Shown here one piece after another: positions 11,085-22,800 of a stretch of DNA of 64,000 nucleotides (position 1 is the stretch's first letter; each line of letters begins with the position of its first letter). The notes beneath the pieces are model-generated. The model ran no database searches. It saw nothing but the letters and a program-made list of their open reading frames with translations, and had not been told where the DNA came from. Made by a program: the position numbers and the translations under genes. The DNA is from Cinnamomum chago (Eukaryota; Streptophyta; Magnoliopsida; Laurales; Lauraceae): the NCBI GenBank assembly GCA_038049695.1, contig CP142459.1, positions 66,084,001-66,148,000 of the forward strand, written 5' to 3'.

Positions 11085-11246
11085 GTGGACATTCTAGATT
11101 TGGCCAAGGACTTTGTTATATATGGTTGATTTTTTTTTTCTATGTGCCTAGGACTTGTAATATGGTTGCTTATGGGTTGGCTAAAGAGGGGATGACTCTT
11201 TTGTGGGAGGTTGTTTGGGAGGACTTATTGCTAGATTGTCTTATGG
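11085..11246 (+). pseudogene. RNase H-like (LINE-type) fragment
   Basis: In frame, the sequence reads VDILDLAKDF, then after a TGA near 11127 VPRTCNMVAYGLAKEGM and a tryptophan-rich tail. This matches the end of the plant RNase H-like domain (RVT_3), which has an LA..F block, a V.R..N.VA..LAK motif and then W. Such domains occur in LINE retrotransposons and in derived host ORFs. Possible upstream remnants lie left of the MITE at 10580-10710. The copy is broken. Confidence 0.5.
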
Positions 11247-12160
11247 CTAGTAGGGTGAGTCATCTCTTTCTGGTTTCGTTTTCTCTGTGGTGTGTGGTTT
11301 GTCCGGGTTTTGTTTCATTTTTAAAAAAAGTTGCTAAGCGTTCACATGTGGAACTGGAACCATACATTGAGCCTATCATCAGAGGCACTACGAGCAAATT
11401 GGTGGCTGTTCTCGGGCCAGCTCGGGCGCACCCTAACCTTGCCTGCTTTGGGCTCTTTGTATCGCGTGGGATGTTCACTCATAGTCACGAGGTTAAAATT
11501 TTTCTGTGCACGGACTTTTGCATTTGAATTCATAAGAGTAATAAGACTTGTATTTATAAAAGTGGTTAAAATTAAAGAACCAAAGGTGAATAGTGAAAAA
11601 TAACTATCAAATAATCTCTCATTTAATTGAAAATGAATGGAGAGAAAGTGGAAAATGAATGCCCAAACATCAACCTGGTTTGGGTCTACCTGCATGTGGC
11701 ATCTCACATTTTTGGTTGTCTTTATACTTGAAAGTATCCAGACACCAATATATAGAGATGGTGAAAGAGAGGCTGAGCTAGGATGTTAAATAGAGAGCAT
11801 GTATAGATCTTAATGATCCAGGTTCGAACAAGCATAGGATCGCTCGACCCGGGCTTGAACAAAGCCATATAGTTCTACTTGTAGTGAACAAATGAAACAC
11901 AGAAAAAGGTTCATTACATTTACAGAACCCCCACTTCTTCAAGAGTAGAAACTTAAGTATAATTACTGGATGAATTGCATAAAATCATTTTACTGAAATA
12001 CCAACTTCCAAGTAGGATGATACAGAGACCCCACATGATGATCACTTTAAGCAATTGCAATAACATGTAAAAAGTTCAGGTTCCACACACGATTCTTTAT
12101 TGAAAGAAGTACTACTCATGATGACTTGACTTTGTGGGGGACTTGATCATCATCTTGTAT

Positions 12161-12744
12161 CTAAATATTGTTGTTCTTGAGAACATAGTCATCAAGAGTG
12201 TGAAGAACACCAATTATGAACTCAATGACGACATGTGGGTCAGCCACGTCGTCATTTGCCTTCTCATAATCAACAGCCCATTTGGCCAAGCAGCCATTCT
12301 CCTTTGGAATTATCTTCACAGTTGGGCAGAACTTGGTGTAGAAGCCACCAATGAAATCTCCTCCAATTACGCTGTAAGTGGCTGTCATGTTCTCGTCGTC
12401 TACGCTGTCAATCCTCTCCGTCGCATTTCCAATGGGATGTCCTATTCATTAATTCAAGGGAAAAAATCATTCAGAAAAGACTCTTGACTCTTTGAAATTT
12501 GAATATATGAGAGTGCTATTTTTGTATGGTCTTTTGGTTACTTACCTTCAACATATTGAATGAACCTGGTGGAACCTGGGCTCTTGCCATCTCCTACAAT
12601 ATCTTCAATGCTCTTGAAGACATTAGGGTAGATGATAGGCATGAGTGTTGATATTTCCTTACAGGCAACCCAGAACTTATCAGCAGGGGATTTGATTTCC
12701 TCAACTGTTTCAAGTCTACCTTTAAGTTCAGCTGAAGAAGCCAT
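12161..12744 (-). CDS. MLP-like protein, Bet v 1 family (copy 3)
   Basis: Two exons: 12546-12744 (199 nt) and 12161-12441 (281 nt), with a GTAAGT donor and an AATAG acceptor, giving 159 residues, the usual size for this family. Exon 1 encodes MASSAELKGRLETVEEIKSP with the lysine-rich N terminus of major latex proteins. The loop GDGKSPGS sits where Bet v 1 proteins have their glycine-rich loop, and exon 2 carries HPIGNATERIDSVDDE and a C-terminal helix ending VLKNNNI. Family knowledge: cytosolic seven-stranded sheet plus long helix, binding hydrophobic ligands, often stress- or development-regulated. The ligand is unknown. A TATA box lies about 105 bases upstream and an AATAAA signal about 60 bases past the stop (minus strand, 12096-12101). 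It is the divergent partner of copy 4. Confidence 0.93.
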
Positions 12745-12848
12745 GCTTAGTAGTGATGACTGATGACAACAACAAGAAGGAGGAAGGACAATGGAATAAG
12801 AAGGAATTAGAGCTTTAATGCATGGGAAGCAACATCATGAAAGATGGT

Positions 12849-12858
12849 GTATATATAG
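12849..12858 (-). promoter_or_regulatory. TATA box of MLP copy 3
   Basis: CTATATATAC on the minus strand, about 105 bases before the ATG. The same context (GGCAC, TATATATA, CACC) precedes copy 1 and nearly the same precedes copy 4, supporting it as the shared core promoter. Confidence 0.75.
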
Positions 12859-13193
12859 TGCCATTTCTTGCAACTTGGGTTAACAAAGCCTTCAAATTAA
12901 GAGCAACCACCTTCTATTCTACACTCCTTTTTTATCCACAGGTGTGTACCTCGTTCATGTGCGGGACTCACATGTTTATTAAAATAACTAGCGTCCCTTT
13001 GAACGAGGAAGTAGCAATCTTTGCACACTTGCAAAAACTGGTGAGTACCAATCTAATAATTTGAACGACTATGTACACAAGTACCAATATCTGTGAATGA
13101 AAGAGACTCTCTTAAAGGACAGGCACAAGATAGCAGCAGGAGTCGCAGCTAGTTGTACTATGTACTTTTGTATGGCAGTAAAACTTCTTTTTT

Positions 13194-16100
13194 TGCCCTG
13201 ACTGTCGTGGGATCCAACGGCCCTCCTGGGGTCCCAACCAGGCGGGATAGCACGACTAACAAAAGTATACCTAATCAAGAGGGTTGGGTCACCTTTTGGA
13301 GGGTATGAGGAGCCCAATGATAAGGCCTGGCTAGTGATTCAATGACATATAACTTAAATCCTAAAATTACAATGAGCAAATTCATTTTGAACATAGAATT
13401 AATCAGAAAATGAGTATTGGGCCTTCTTAACACTAGGCCCAGAATCAGTGGGTCAGTCAAGCTTTGACATCCCAATTAGCATTCGTCCTAATTAGAGCCA
13501 GGTTGGCAAGTCTTACCAATTTGGAATATAGCAGAATCAAGTAAATCCATTTGAAATAGATCAATTAGAACCCCTTTTTAGAAATAGAATCTTTGGTATT
13601 TGTCTAATTCAGCTAGAAAAATCAAACTTGACTTATTAATAAAGTTATATGAGTAAAGTCTTCATATAATGAAAGTAACATAGGCAAAATTGTTGTAAGT
13701 GAAAATGGTACGAGCAAGCTTGTCATATTATAAAAAGTTAAATGGAAAAGTTGCAAATAAGAAAAAGCAAAAAGTGTTAATTTGATTGCTTTGGGCATTC
13801 ATATTATTTGAAAATGTTTCCCTTTAATTACATTTTAAAAAAGAAGAGGTACAAAGGTCTTAAAGGTGATTGAGTTACGACTTTTCAATGATGGTTAATG
13901 ACCAAATGGATTATTTGAAAATGTTTCCCTTTAACTCTAATTGATTAGAATTAATGTGAATTATTAATTAATTATATTTAATCAAGCTAATGATGGTTAA
14001 TGACCAAATGGACTTGAATTAGCCTAAAATGAATGATTTAGGCTTAATGAATTGATAATGAATGAGATAGAATGATTTAGACGGAGTCTAGGCACAAACA
14101 AAGGAAAAAAGGACTTTTTCGTAAATATGAATTTTCGTGTATTTTGTTGAATACGGTCCCTCTTGATACCAAAACGCGTATCTTAAAGAGTATGTTAACT
14201 TTCGTAATAGACTCGAAGTCGTTCGACGAGAAACGAATCAAATGACCTTTCGTTTGACTCGAATTGAAATGAAATAGGAGGTGGATGGCCTAATTGCAAA
14301 AAGATCCCTTATATGGGATTAAGATGAACTACAATGAGTTCATTCACTCATTTCCATCTCAAGCAAACCCTAGGTTGCTTTTCTCTTCTTCTTCCTTCCT
14401 TTCCTCCCATCAAGTGTTAAGGTTTGGAGAGATTCAAGGGGTTTTGGAAGAGAAGTGGATCTACTTCGTCTTCTCCATCTTTTCCTTTGATTTCTTTGGT
14501 GTTAAAGCTTGAGAGAAAGCTCAATGATTCTCTTCAAGAGCTTACAAGTAAGTGTTCTTGAACTCTTAGTAGAGTTTCAAGTTGTATTGAGTGTTTAGGG
14601 AAGACTTCTAGCATAAATGGCTCATAGAAATCCTATGTTGCATGGCTTTTGGTTTTAGGTTGAAATAGGGTTTCAATTTGGGGATTTTCATCTCAAAGTC
14701 AAGCTAATCAAGGGCTTTTAATCAATCAATCTTCAAACAAAGGCAAGTAAATGCTTTTCTAATGATTTAAGATGTTATAAGACTTGTAAGAACTCAAGGA
14801 GTTCAAATTCCAAGATTTTGCTTCAGAAATTCTGAAGCTCTGTAATGGAGTTCTGATCGAACTGCTGACTGAACCTGTCTGGTTTTGTTTCTCAGTGTGG
14901 TTCAGCCTTTGGATCAAGTGTGGTTCGGCCTTTGAAAAGCTGACCGACACTTGATCGACACCCGACCAAACCCACCTGGGTTGAATGCACAAAAAAATTC
15001 AGCTTTTGCAAAGTTGACCGAGTGAGTTCGACTAATAGAAGTCATGACTTCAGTCAGCCGCGGGTCAACTGACAGGTTGACCGAGTGACCTTGAAGCATC
15101 AGAAAATCTGAAGCTTCTGGATTATAAACCTAGGTTGACCGGGTGGTTAACTGGCAGAGTTCGGTTAACCAAGAGGTGACCGAGTGGACTATCAGGAATT
15201 TTCCAAAAAATTTCAAGGTTCTGGAAAGGTAACCGAATTGTGTTCGGCTAACTGAACATGAAGCCGACTAACTGAACATGAAGCCGAACATGAAATGTCG
15301 GTCAACCGACAGGTGATCGACGATGGTGACCGAACTTGAGAAAAATTACAGATTAGAGTCTAATTTTCCTGAATGAAAGCCTAATTGACACATGCTAGTG
15401 TTAGTGATATCTAAAATTTTATAAGTGTTAGCTAAGATTATCTTAATTTACAAATTCAATTAAATTGATGTCATCGACAATAACACGTACATTGATAACG
15501 AACGTTTCACTCAATTGTTTGGTTTAGATAATTGTTTAGAATTTGGTTAGAAGTTGAATAGAATTATTAAGTTGATTTGATTCTCGAGTCTGACACTACA
15601 TAGTAGTTTCTCAAGCTCGTTTTGAGCTAAAATGAATTAATGCAATGAATTAATGAATAGTTACTATACGTAACAATGAATTAATGAACAATCCTGTTGC
15701 AGTAGATGGACTGGGGTGTTCCGGAGCTCCGTGGTGATGCCAGTGATCTCTAATCAAGACACTGGTAGATCCCACACATTATGGATTGAAAAGTCACCAT
15801 ATGATTAGCCACCTAATAAAGAGTACACAATGAAATCAATGTAATTAATGAAATGATTGTAATCAATGAAATGAATGAACATGAAGGATTGCTTTTGTTA
15901 GAAAGAACTGAAATGAAACGAATGCTATTGTAGTTGTCAATCTAATTATTGTTGTTACTTGACTCCAATGCACAAGTTATTGAATTGTCTAGAATTGCTT
16001 AACTGTTAATTTGAATAGATTATTATGAATGATAGCATGTACTATCATATATATGTGTATACATTGTTGAACCGTCGTGCTTGCGGTGTTATTGATGACA

Positions 16101-16560
16101 TTATAGGCTCAATTGCCCTTGCCAGTCCTGCAAAGGCCGCACCGCCAGCGAAGGAGGCCAATCAGGTTCCTCCAGGAGGACTGATTGAATGGACATGAAC
16201 TGAGTTTGAAGGAATTTGAATATTTTGGAAATGTTTTGTTAGATACTTTTATACGTTCATTTTGAGTTGTAAGTCTTTGTCACCTACATTGTATTTGAAT
16301 CTGTAGTGGTTGACATAGTTAGAGAAATGACTGTATATATTGGACTTTGGACTTCACTTTTAAGTAAATGACTTGTTCCATTAATTGTTTCATCAATGTA
16401 TATATTCTACAAAAATGTACATTTGAAAGGTACGAGTGTATGGGTATTCCTTGTGGATTTCATCTTAACTTCGGTTAATTCGGAGTTTACGGGAGTAAGT
16501 ATGGACTTTGCGACTCGGGGTTTGTCCGAATTGATCATATCTAGGGCTCAGGTCGTGACA
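13194..16560 (+). mobile_element. Putative 3.4-kb solo LTR (Ty3/gypsy-like)
   Basis: The block begins TGCCCTGACTGTCGTGG and ends GGGCTCAGGTCGTGACA, giving TG and CA termini. TTTTT flanks both ends (13189-13193 and 16561-16565) as a possible 5-bp target duplication. The right junction is exact: the following TTTTTACAATTATC is shared with the duplicate block at 20524 onward, which lacks this sequence. The interior has no gene but shows LTR-like composition, including a cluster of GTTGACCGAGTG and GGTCAACCGAC motifs at 14900-15340. No internal region is present, so a solo LTR is the best reading. The T-run flank makes the left boundary less certain. Confidence 0.45.
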
Positions 16561-16925
16561 TTTTTACAATTATCAATTTTTTTTCTCCTTCTACAAATAA
16601 CCAAAAAGACAAAGACATGCAAAAACTAAATATGAGACCTCCGACTAGGGGGGTTCATGGGCTGGGCTAGCCCGATCTTGACCCGGCCCAGCCCACTTTA
16701 GGCCGGGCTTGGATATGTAATTAGAGCCCATTTAATAATTGGGTCGGGAATGGATTAAATGAAAGAAAGCCAAATCCCGGCCGGCCTAACTAATTGATAT
16801 AACAAGCACATTTGACTTTTATGGCCCATTTTGGGCTTGGGCCAGGCCTGGATATGCCTCGGCCCGGCCCACGAGCACCCATAGGCATACTTACAATTCT
16901 ATCGATATATTTCACAACAAAATCA
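16559..16925. repeat. Duplicated block A (pairs with 20519-20959)
   Basis: TTTTTACAATTATCAA, the CTCCTTCTACAAATAACC segment, the GC-rich MITE and the tail ACTTACARTTCTATCNATAT recur in the same order at 20519-20959. The blocks diverge after ATATTTCAC, where block B runs into an MLP 3' end. Confidence 0.85.
16646..16883. mobile_element. GC-rich hAT-like MITE (copy A)
   Basis: The left end TAGGGGGGTTCATGGGC and the right end read inward TATGGGTGCTCGTGGGC form an imperfect inverted repeat. The interior holds many GGGCT/GGCCC motifs and reads as neither strand's gene. Copy B at 20606-20930 is its duplicate. Confidence 0.6.
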
Positions 16926-17757
16926 AGAGAACCTGCGTTTTAAAAACTCGACTGGAACTCAGTCCAAGGACAATTCAGTACAACCTGAACTTTAAAGAAG
17001 AAAAGGCTCTCAATGAATCAATAGTTTTAAATGGCTTTGACTAGTGGTTTAAGAAGTTTCAAAAATTTTAATTAAAATTGTAAGGTTGTACCCAAATGAG
17101 CCAGAGTCTAACCAGATTGATCAAACCCTCAGAAAAATGGTTTAGCTCATGCTCGGGTTTTAGAACAATTCCAAAACAGAATAATTACAAAAATTATAGA
17201 GATTTATCCAAGATTGATGGTTGAATAAGGAAGGCTTTGTCTAAATTGTAATTAGCTATAATATCAGCTTCATTTGATGATCATAACCATCTCATGATGA
17301 GCTGCAATAATAAACATCTAGAACAGTCTGATTATAATCATGAAATCAAAACTAAAATTCGAGCTATATGTAACCCATGTTGCAACCTTCCCAAAAAAAA
17401 AAAAAAAAAATCTCCTAATTCAATCATTCTGTTAATATAAATTGTCATGCCATCACTAACCTGAGCTTTTGGTGTCACAGGGAAGGTGTAAATTCTGGGT
17501 TTGGGTTTGCTATTAGCCTATTATTAATTGATCAGACCTCAAAAACTTTATTTCTTCTCATGCATCATGCATCTACAAACTAGGCAGACAAACAAGCCAT
17601 TTTGATAGTTTCGTTAAAATCTAGGCTAGTTATTTTAGTGACATGTGAGTCCCACGCATGAAAGAGGTACACACCCAACGGATATAAAAAGGAGTAGAGG
17701 GTAGATGGTGGGTGAAAGATATCTTAAATCTTTAACTCAGATAGCAAGAAATAGCAC

Positions 17758-17764
17758 TATATAT
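17758..17764 (+). promoter_or_regulatory. TATA box of MLP copy 4
   Basis: TATATAT following GCAC, about 107 bases upstream of the ATG at 17871, in the same relative place as in copies 1 and 3. The leader between them is nearly identical to copy 3 (TTGTTGTTGTCATCAGTCAT). Confidence 0.75.
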
Positions 17765-17870
17765 GCCCCACTATGATGGTGTTGCTTCCATGCACTAAAA
17801 CTCTAATTCCCTCCTATTCCCAGTTTTTCTTCCTCCTTCTTGTTGTTGTCATCAGTCATCACTACTAAGC

Positions 17871-18455
17871 ATGGCTTCTTCAGCTGAACTTAAAGGTAGA
17901 CTTGAAACAGTTGAGGAAATCAAATCCCCTGCTGATAAGTTCTGGGTTGCCTGTAAAGAAATATCAACACTCATGCCTATCATCTACCCTAATGTCTTCA
18001 AGAGCATTGAAGATATTGTAGGAGATGGCAAGAGCCCAGGTTCCACCAGGTTCATTCAATATGTTGAAGGTAAGTAACCAAAAGACCATACAAAAATAGC
18101 ACTCTCATATATTCAAATTTCAAAGAGTCAAGAGTCTATTCTGAATGATTTTTTCCCTTGAATTAATTAATGAATAGGACATCCCATTGGAAATGCGACG
18201 GAGAGGATTGACAGCGTAGACGACGAGAAGATGACAGCCACATACAGCGTAATTGGGGGAGATTTCATTGGTGGTTTCTACACCAAGTTCAGCCCAACTG
18301 TGAAGATAATTCCAAAGGAGAATGGCTGCTTGGCCAAATGGGCTGTTGATTATGAGAAGGCAAATGAGGACGTGGCTGACCCACATGTCGTCATTGAGTT
18401 CATAGTTGGTGTTCTTCACACTCTTGATGACTATCTTCTCAAGAACAACAACTAG
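17871..18455 (+). CDS. MLP-like protein, Bet v 1 family (copy 4)
   Basis: Two exons: 17871-18069 (199 nt) and 18178-18455 (278 nt), giving 158 residues. Exon 1 translates identically to copy 3, and even the intron is almost the same base for base. Exon 2 differs slightly (TKFSPTV here, TKFCPTV in copy 3, and one fewer C-terminal residue). All Bet v 1 features noted for copy 3 apply: the glycine-rich loop equivalent GDGKSPGS, the central TYSVIGGDFIGGFYTKF strands, and the C-terminal helix VIEFIVGVLHTLDDYL. It points away from copy 3 with about 5.1 kb between the two starts. The downstream sequence where copy 3 has AATAAA reads AATAAC here, so 3' processing may differ. Presumed functional. Confidence 0.93.
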
Positions 18456-18599
18456 ATACAAGATCAAGTCCCCTACAAGGTTCATCACCATTACTGTTTC
18501 AATAACAAGAAGTGGAACTTTTACCTTAATTTTAGTCTCTGTATCACCCTACTTTCAGTTGGTTATTTCGGTAAAAGGATGTGAAACGTAGTTACTGTT

Positions 18600-19259
18600 T
18601 CAAGAGTTTCTATGCTTTGATGAATTGGGAATGTATCCAGTCAATCTTCTTTTTGTTCTTGCATTATTTCTTCAGCTTGCACTGTACATATGCAATAGGC
18701 AGAATCATTAGGATCAATTCATGCATGGCCAGGAAGGGATAGGCAAATGCTTGTCCAAATTCAGCCCATTAGGTGTGTTCATACAAAGCATGACCAACCA
18801 AAAATCCATTAGTGCTTGCTTCGAGTTTGACACTTAAAAAAACTCGCTAAATGACCTGAGAATATCCAAATATCCAGTATTCACTAATATAAGGAAAAAA
18901 TGGTACTAATTAGCATTTTACTTGAATTCTCTTTGAAAGTACAGGATTCTCATTGATTTTATGAGCCAAACGTCACAATCGAAACTCCAAGGCGTGATTT
19001 TCTGAACAAAGCTAAAATGATGGAACCAAAACCTGCTTTTTAGAAATGTGAATAACATGGTATCCATCAAAAGGCCCAAATGTAAGGATCAATATTATTA
19101 TCTTTCCATTATTTTTTCATTAATTATTTTCTGAAATCAAGTGAGAAGAATCCAAATATTAAGGTTACTCAAATTTCAATTGCCCAAACTTAAATCACAA
19201 ACTCCAAACCATTTTTTTCCTACTACCCCACTAGCACTATAGTAAGATATTCTCCCTTT

Positions 19260-19302
<43 letters not shown>

Positions 19303-20518
19303 CCTCGGAATGGAGCACATAATGGGTGTACTAGATTTTGATCGTCTTTTACAGTTATAAAATCAATTTAGCAATTTTGAAATTTTCTTGAAAAATCATG
19401 ATAATACAAATAATTACATGAACTAAAATGAATGGAAAAAAGAAAAGAAAAAGATGCACAATTAGAATTAAAGGATTCCTAAGAACTCCCAACTGCAGAT
19501 CATGAGAAGATCAATAAATAAGTGAGTCAACTCAAAAAAAAAAAAAAAAATAAGAACACTCAACAATGCTTTAAGATGTCTCCCAATCAAAAGGCATTGA
19601 TATATTGGACTATAGAGCGCAAGAGTTCAGGAGAACGTCTTAGAAAGTAAGAGCGCCCCGCCATAAATATATAATTAAGTTGGAAAAAAGGGAAGAAAAA
19701 AAGTCCAAAGTAGTCTCCAAGTTTACAAAACCAAAGAATGGAATGATACCACCCAAAGAGACATTTTAAAAGTGTTTTATTTATGCTCTTCCCTTCTTTC
19801 TTTCCCCACATCCACCTAAAAAAGGCTAGTTTGTTCGCATGGGATTGAATTTTTAGGAATTCTAAGAAATGTTCCTAAAATTGCAAATCCATATTTCATA
19901 AACATACCTATTGTTGGTGGTCGTACGTTTGGTTTGGAAACTCACAATGGTGGATTGATGATTTTTTTTTTCCTGATAATTCTGTACTGTTCAATTACCA
20001 TAACCATTCACATCTAGAATTTTGTATTTTCCCCGTTTTCTGCTATATAGAGAACTCGAACTTATATACTTTTATTGACACACTTCTCCCCAACCATACA
20101 GTTGGGATGAATTTTGTATTCAATAAACAAGCTTAATACGAGTTTAAACAGCTTCCAATAAGCCTACTTTTTGCCTCATTGTTGGCTCTATCCAAAATTC
20201 ATTGAGGGAGTATGACCCCTCAATCAGATGAATGGTCATGTGATGCAAGATGGACCAGTAGTAACCAGTACTGGTTGAGTCTTGGTGTCTGAATTTTTTT
20301 TATTTTTTATTTTTACCAATATGGCGCGGGCACACCATCTTTGGATATAGCCCAACCATAATGTTGGTGGGCTAACCATAATCTTGATCACTTTAGGTGG
20401 GCTCGCACATAAAACGATACATGTGTCCTTAACATTGTTATTGTGAAAGGACTGATAAGGTTTAGGTTTAGGATTATTGTGAAAACATTAAAACAATACT
20501 TTTCAACAGAAGGCAAGG
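18600..20518. other. Intergenic sequence with an (AG)20 microsatellite
   Basis: No gene is recognised. It contains the microsatellite at 19261-19300, an A-run near 19532 and scattered AT-rich sequence. Confidence 0.45.
19261..19300. repeat. (AG)20 microsatellite
   Basis: An uninterrupted AG dinucleotide run of 40 bases. Confidence 0.98.
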
Positions 20519-20959
20519 TTTTTACAATTATCAATTTCTTTTTCTCCTTCTACAAATAACCGAAAAGACAAAGACATGCGAAAACCAAATATGAGACCTC
20601 CAACTAGGGGTGTTCATGGGCTGGGCTAGCCCGACCCAGACCCGCCCAGCCCACTTTAGGATGGGCTTGGATATGTAATTTGGGCCCATTTAATAATAGA
20701 GTCAGGAATGGATTAAATGAAAGAAATCCCAAATCCCGGCCGGCCTAATTGATATAAGGAGTGCATTTAATTCAATTTAATCAGGCCAATTATTTACTAG
20801 AAAGCCAACAATAGCCCAATTCATCCCAGCCCGGTTGACTATATGGGCATGCTCGGGCCTGATTTTTATGGCCCATTTTGGGCTTGGGCCAGGCATGGAT
20901 ATGCCTTGGCCCGGTCCATGAACAGCCATAGATATACTTACAGTTCTATCTATATATTT
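20519..20959. repeat. Duplicated block B with hAT-like MITE copy B
   Basis: Pairs with 16559-16925. The MITE itself is 20606-20930 (TAGGGGTGTTCATGGGC to CCATGAACAGCCATA). This block lacks the 3.4-kb LTR-like insertion that abuts block A. It joins directly to the truncated MLP copy 5. Confidence 0.8.
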
Positions 20960-21180
20960 CACTCTTGATGACTATGTTCTCAAGAACAATTAGATAAAGA
21001 TCAATATCCACAGTCACCAGCAGTGTTATATATTTCAATAAAGAAGAGTGTGGAGCTTTTACCTTTTCATGTTATTGCAGTTGCTCCGAGTTGTCATGTT
21101 CAGTCTCTGTATGACCCAATTTCAAGTTAATATTTCAGTTGAAAGGATGTGAAAGACCTTTTCATAAAATGGCAATTGCT
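20960..21180 (+). pseudogene. Bet v 1/MLP-like 3' stub (copy 5)
   Basis: 20960-20993 encodes only the last residues of an MLP protein (TLDDYVLKNN then TAG). It is followed by a 3' flank similar to that of copy 4 (GTGGAGCTTTTACC, TCAGTCTCTGTATGACCC, GAAAGGATGTGAAA) and an AATAAA at about 21033. Everything upstream of the last coding bases is replaced by duplicated block B. It is a truncated gene tail. Confidence 0.8.
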
Positions 21181-21189
21181 AAGTAATTA

Positions 21190-22060
21190 TATTTCGTGGG
21201 TTCTTTCCACCAATAAAATGGGATTCTTTATATCTAATCAACAGGTGGCCCCTCAGACAACGATGCCTTCTAAAAACTAAACTCATATATATATTTTTTC
21301 TTTTTTCATATGCCTCAAACAAATCAAATTATTTGAATTAGTTGATCTAAAAAATACACAATATAAAGAAGTTTAAAATGCCAGAACAAAGTCCATAAAT
21401 AACAATCTAAAGCAAGGAACTCGATTCTTTTACTCCATTACCATTTGCTTAATCTGAAGGCTGATGTGACGTCTTCCATACAATCTCTGAAACATGCTGT
21501 GACAAATTATTATTGACCAATACTTTCTGGAGTATTGATATCAAAATGTGTTTGCTTCTCTAATTGTTAGAATGTGGTAATCATCAATCGCTTTCAGTAC
21601 AGGGTTATCTTCCTTCCTAGCTGAATCACTGCTGCCCTTCAGACAGTCATCTTGGATCAATTGGCTTCAAGAATCTACGCTTCCGATGTGACCCTGCATT
21701 ATGCACTGCTTTCATTGCTGTAATATTCAAAGCTTCTAATGCTTCAAAGAAACAAACAACAGGCAACTATCACAAGAACATTGCATGGTCGCCAGCTTTT
21801 CTGCAATACATTGATGTTTTAGGTCTGACCAAGCTCCAGGTAATCACTTTGGAGGTTAAAGCATGCGCAAAGGGCAATCATCCAAATGCAGCTAGCTTTG
21901 TGTTGCTTGTTTGTTTGTTGTGCATGTGTGTGCATGTGGTGTGTATGATAGCATATGGTGCCTGTCATAAAGTGGCACATGAGACGCGTCCTATAGTAAA
22001 CATGATTAATTTTGAAAGCACAGTACTTCACCTATTACAAATGTTTCTCATTATACAAGA
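21190..22060. other. Region downstream of the release-factor gene
   Basis: Probably includes the 3' UTR of the minus-strand gene ending at 22068. No separate gene is supported. The (AC/GT)-rich stretch at 21900-21960 is a diffuse simple repeat. Confidence 0.4.
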
Positions 22061-22067
22061 GTCTTGT

Positions 22068-22767
22068 TTACTTGAGAGGCTTCATCCCCTGCAAGGAAGC
22101 AAAAGAAATGTTTCATTGTGGATTTCAATTCAAACATCCAAAAACTCATCACAGATGATCATATCCAATTAAAATGGACTTTTATCGGCCTTCTGACTAA
22201 ACTGGATTTGGAACCCGCATAATCTGACATCTTGGTTTCTATAGGATAAGACAGGAGTTGAGCAGAGATGGTTGTCAAAAAGTAAAACTTCTCAAAATGC
22301 TCACGGCTCAACATTCATTAGAAATGCTCAAAACCCCATATTAAGAAAAATGAAACTGATATGTTGTCCATCACTCAAGACAATCATATCCTATTGAGAG
22401 GATAAATCAATGGAGATTTACCTTGAGTGAATCTTAGTGATTAATAGAAACTTGCTTTTTTTAACCCATTTGTGACCTCCCTCCCTCCCCCTCTCTCTCT
22501 CTCCGTTTCTCTCTCGGAACTTTAGTAGCTCTCTTGTACTGTTCTCATGAAAAGACCTCTGGAGTGAGTGAGAGAGAGAGATTGCCTTAAGTGGATTAAT
22601 GGAACTGACAAAACTGGCCCAAATATATTTCAATAAACAAAGCCACCCGAAATAAATGAGATAAGGCTTCTCCGCTGAAAATGATGACAACATTGAGAAA
22701 TGTAATAATCACTAACTATATCAAATAGTAGCGACAAGCATTCCAAACTTTTTCTGAGTAAAATAGT

Positions 22768-22800
<33 letters not shown>

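Noticed and set aside
18120..18491. 123-residue minus-strand frame opposite MLP copy 4 (and its mirror at 12134-12487)
   Set aside because: Antisense shadow of MLP exon 2. It appears opposite both intact copies only because they are duplicates.
21640..21800. Alternative last exon of the release-factor gene ending in a basic KRRFLKPIDPR tail
   Set aside because: The acceptor-like site gives the wrong phase for joining to exon 5. The region is more likely 3' UTR.
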